16,919 bases of DNA, taken from the NCBI GenBank assembly GCA_964428225.1, contig CAYRXS010000143.1, forward strand, positions 1-16,919, read 5' to 3'. The translations under genes were made by a program, and so were the position numbers. Positions within the stretch are counted from its first letter, which is position 1. Every line of letters begins with the position of its first letter. The notes beneath the pieces were generated by a model. It worked only from the letters and a program-made list of their open reading frames with translations. It had not been told where the DNA came from and ran no database searches. This document shows, in pieces, positions 14,812 to 16,919 of this stretch. Source of the stretch: JBFMCU01 sp964428225. GTDB lineage: Bacteria > Planctomycetota > UBA1135 > GCA-002686595.

Positions 14812-16371
14812 TCAGTCGTTCGGCTCGTGCCCCGGAATCCACGCCGGAGTCACCGAGCCGTCGAGGACGACCTGTGACGCGCGCAGGCACGTGCGCGCCA
14901 CGTCGAGCAGGTGGTCGTAGTCCAGCGTGTCGGCCTCGTCGTCGATCGAGCCGGTGGCGTGCTCGTTGTCGTAGCTCGTGAGGGCGTGGGCGGGAATCCC
15001 CTTGGCGAGGAAGACCCCCGAGCCGCGGGAGGTGTCCCAGTTGTACCGGGGCCGGGTGTCCGGCGCCGCCTGCAGGTCCAGGGCGTGCCAGGCCGTCTGC
15101 AGGTTCGTGAGCTCCGAGCCCGCCACCCAGAGCCGGCCGGACACCCCGTAGGTCGTGTCGGGGTGGCCGAGGGTGTCGAAGTGCAGGTTCGCGACGATGT
15201 CCTCCAAGGGGCGGCCCGGGTTCTCGACGAAGTGCCGGCAGCCCTTGTTGCCCATCTGCCCCATCGTCGCGAAGAGGAAGACCACGGTCCGCGCGGGAGG
15301 AGGACCGGCGGCGAGGGCCTCCACCACCTCGAGCAGAACCCCCACGCCCGAGGCGTTGTCCTCCGCTCCGTTGAAGATCACGTCGCGGAACATGGGGACG
15401 TGGTCGGCGTCGAAGCCCTCCACGAGCCCTCGCCCGTCCACGTGCGCGGACAGGACGACGACCTCCTTCGCCAGGTCGGGATTCTCCGCGGTCCCCACGC
15501 CCTCGATCATTCCCACGACGTTGTAGTCGACGAGCTCCTGCTTTCGCGCGAAGAAGCGCAGGTCGACGGTGCCGATCTGGTCGTCGCGCAGGAGATCCCC
15601 GAGAGCCCCGCGCAGGGTGACCCACTCCCCGACGGTGTCCTCTCCGTGGTCGAGCTGGAGGGGAGACGGGGGAAGGTCCTTCTCCTTGCCCCTCGAGGGG
15701 GGCCGGGCGTGGAGCTGCATGCTCCAGTCGCGCGCGGAGTAGCCGCGGACCTTCAGCCAGTCCCCGGTGCCCTGCACTCTCGCGAACAGCGCGAGGGCTT
15801 CGTCCGGCACCACCTCCTCGGGCAGGTCCTCCTCGCTCGCCACGTGCCGCACGCGGAGCACTCCGTGGTTTGTCGGCACCGCGCCGCCTCCCTTCACCTG
15901 GAAGTCGACGCCGTAGACCGCGTAGATTTCCTGGCCGTCCCGGGTGACGAGGACGAGCTCGGGGCTCTTCGTGTGGTGCCACTTCATGAGCGGAATCCTG
16001 CGCAGGAACGTGCCGTCGTCCCCCGCCGGCCGCACCCCGGCGCGCACGAGCGCCTTCACCAGGTAGTCGCGCACCCGGCCCAGCTCGGAGCTCATCGCCG
16101 CGCGGCCGTGGAGCTCGTCCGAGGCGAGGAAGCCAACGTGGTGCTCGAGGGCCTCGCGGGTGACCTCCGGATCGGCCGGGGGCAGGGGATCGACGGTGTC
16201 GTCGACCTCCGGCTGCGGGGCGGGCGGCGGGTCGGTCGCCGGCTCGGCGGCGGGGGGCTCGTCGGCCGGCGCGGGCTCCGGATCGGCGTCGGTGCCGCAG
16301 GCGCAATACCCCAGGACGAGGGCCCCGGCGAGGAGAACCGCGAGGAGTGCAGGAAGGTGGAAGTGCTTCAC
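14812..16371 (-). CDS. M28-family peptidase-like protein lacking the catalytic Glu pair
   Basis: The 519-residue exported protein has a signal segment (about 5-22) with two Cys at 23 and 25 but a poor lipobox, then a Pro/Ala/Asp/Glu linker (27-68). An M28 start (HHVGFLASDELHGR, about 77-90) and a long inserted region (about 130-280, possibly a PA-like domain) follow, then the metallopeptidase core. Zinc-site positions kept are His310 and Asp312 (SAHVDGRG), Asp338 (GAEDNASG), Asp399 (HFDTLG) and His471. In Aeromonas aminopeptidase the catalytic base and a zinc ligand are adjacent Glu residues 27-28 before the Asp equivalent to 399. Here those positions are Gly371 and Gln372 (FATMGQMGNKG). The enzyme is therefore probably inactive or altered, and could be a binding protein. 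The start is GTG at 16371, with no good Shine-Dalgarno. It lies 46 bases after the LOG gene, same strand. Confidence 0.88.
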   Translation of the reverse strand: MKHFHLPALLAVLLAGALVLGYCACGTDADPEPAPADEPPAAEPATDPPPAPQPEVDDTVDPLPPADPEVTREALEHHVGFLASDELHGRAAMSSELGRVRDYLVKALVRAGVRPAGDDGTFLRRIPLMKWHHTKSPELVLVTRDGQEIYAVYGVDFQVKGGGAVPTNHGVLRVRHVASEEDLPEEVVPDEALALFARVQGTGDWLKVRGYSARDWSMQLHARPPSRGKEKDLPPSPLQLDHGEDTVGEWVTLRGALGDLLRDDQIGTVDLRFFARKQELVDYNVVGMIEGVGTAENPDLAKEVVVLSAHVDGRGLVEGFDADHVPMFRDVIFNGAEDNASGVGVLLEVVEALAAGPPPARTVVFLFATMGQMGNKGCRHFVENPGRPLEDIVANLHFDTLGHPDTTYGVSGRLWVAGSELTNLQTAWHALDLQAAPDTRPRYNWDTSRGSGVFLAKGIPAHALTSYDNEHATGSIDDEADTLDYDHLLDVARTCLRASQVVLDGSVTPAWIPGHEPND

Positions 16372-16417
16372 GGGCGAAGGCGGGTGGGCGGGAGCGTCGG
16401 GAATGTAGCGAGGGACT

Positions 16418-16919
16418 TCATCGTCCGCGGGAGGCCTCGATCGAGAGCGCGTCCCGCTCGTTCCACAGGGGAACGGAGGGAGCCCGCCAGGCCTCGAGCG
16501 CGTCGACGACCCGGGCCGGGGTGTCTTCGACCACGATCATGTCACGCTGGGGCGGCAGGACGAACCCCTCCTTGGTCGCCCGGTCGAGCTGGGCGAGCAG
16601 GGGATCGTAGAAGCCCTCCACGTTGGCGATTCCCACGGGCTTGGAGTGGTAGCGCAGCTGCAGGAGGGCGAGGGAATCGAACAGCTCGTCGAGGCTGCCG
16701 ATTCCCCCGGGGAGGGTCACGGAGGCGTCGGAGAGCTCGAGCATCCGCTGCTTTCGCTCGTGCATCGTCTCGACCACCACGAGCTCGGACAGGCCCTCGT
16801 GGCCCAGCTCGAGCCCCTGGAGAGCGTCGGGGATGACCCCGATCACCTCCCCCCCCCCCGCCAGGGCCGCGTCGCTGGCCGCCCCCCTCAAGCCCCCCGG
16901 ACCGCCCCCGGGGGCCACG
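16418..16919 (-). CDS. LOG-family protein (cytokinin riboside 5'-monophosphate phosphoribohydrolase-like), N-terminus cut by the window edge
   Basis: The visible 167 codons match the LOG/TIGR00730 Rossmann-fold family, which cleaves nucleoside 5'-monophosphates to free base and ribose 5-phosphate. Seen in order: a Gly-rich stretch that should be the GGG..GLMG loop, DAAL..GG.VIGVIP, the MHERKQRM motif with the conserved Arg-Lys, and the signature PGGIGSLDELF (PGGxGTxxE type with Ser for Thr). KPVGI and GFYDPLL complete the core. Typical members have about 180-195 residues, so roughly 10-25 N-terminal residues lie outside. The Gly-rich start reads APGGGPGGLRG rather than a usual YGGGxxGLMG. The window end is full of long C runs, so sequencing or assembly error there is possible. 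Its biological substrate in bacteria is usually a nucleotide-salvage role and cannot be read here. Confidence 0.9.
   Translation of the reverse strand, partial: VAPGGGPGGLRGAASDAALAGGGEVIGVIPDALQGLELGHEGLSELVVVETMHERKQRMLELSDASVTLPGGIGSLDELFDSLALLQLRYHSKPVGIANVEGFYDPLLAQLDRATKEGFVLPPQRDMIVVEDTPARVVDALEAWRAPSVPLWNERDALSIEASRGR

Noticed and set aside
1..16919. CRISPR arrays, insertion sequences, phage or toxin-antitoxin systems
   Set aside because: No direct repeat series, terminal inverted repeats, transposase or integrase motifs, or small paired toxin-like genes were seen on either strand.

Overview
The window is a very GC-rich, gene-dense piece of bacterial chromosome. No rRNA, CRISPR array, transposase or phage gene was recognised. 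Planctomycetota, or a related high-GC lineage, is the best guess. It rests on a Ser/Thr kinase fused to a C-terminal sulfatase-modifying-factor-like domain, on an NfeD-NfeD-FloA cluster, and on use of selenocysteine (Sec). The window may be a whole metagenomic contig, because the right end cuts a gene and carries long C runs. This taxonomic call is an inference from gene content, not from a marker gene.

Left part (1-3907, minus strand): a tightly coupled membrane-microdomain operon. Its order is long NfeD with a ClpP-class protease domain, short NfeD, flotillin-like FloA, then a proline-rich single-pass membrane protein of unknown function. The genes overlap by a few bases at each junction. 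Divergent from it (4062-5072, plus) is a secreted alpha/beta hydrolase, followed by a large membrane-spanning Ser/Thr kinase (about 5133-8390, plus). The kinase's extracytoplasmic end has the formylglycine-generating-enzyme fold but lacks that enzyme's catalytic cysteine pair.

Middle part (8409-12870): two tandem paralogous GNAT-like proteins, a selenocysteine tRNA (selC), and a glycerophosphodiester phosphodiesterase-like protein with a long extra C-terminal region, all on the minus strand. A small integral membrane protein of the small multidrug-export family diverges on the plus strand.

Right part (12881-16919): selD (minus), whose real reading frame starts 63 bases upstream of the first apparent ATG and crosses an in-frame TGA. 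The TGA lies exactly where the catalytic Cys/Sec of selenophosphate synthetase belongs, so this SelD is itself a selenoprotein. Next come a lipoprotein-like M14 carboxypeptidase (plus), a convergent M28 peptidase-like protein that has lost its catalytic Glu pair (minus), and a LOG-family phosphoribohydrolase cut by the right edge.

The clearest biological story is Sec decoding. A UCA-anticodon tRNA and a Sec-containing SelD lie within 3.5 kb of each other, so SelD would supply the selenium donor needed for its own full-length synthesis. selA and selB are not in the window and must be elsewhere if the system works. Apart from that and the FloA/NfeD operon, neighbouring genes look functionally unrelated. 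No wholly new multi-gene system is supported.
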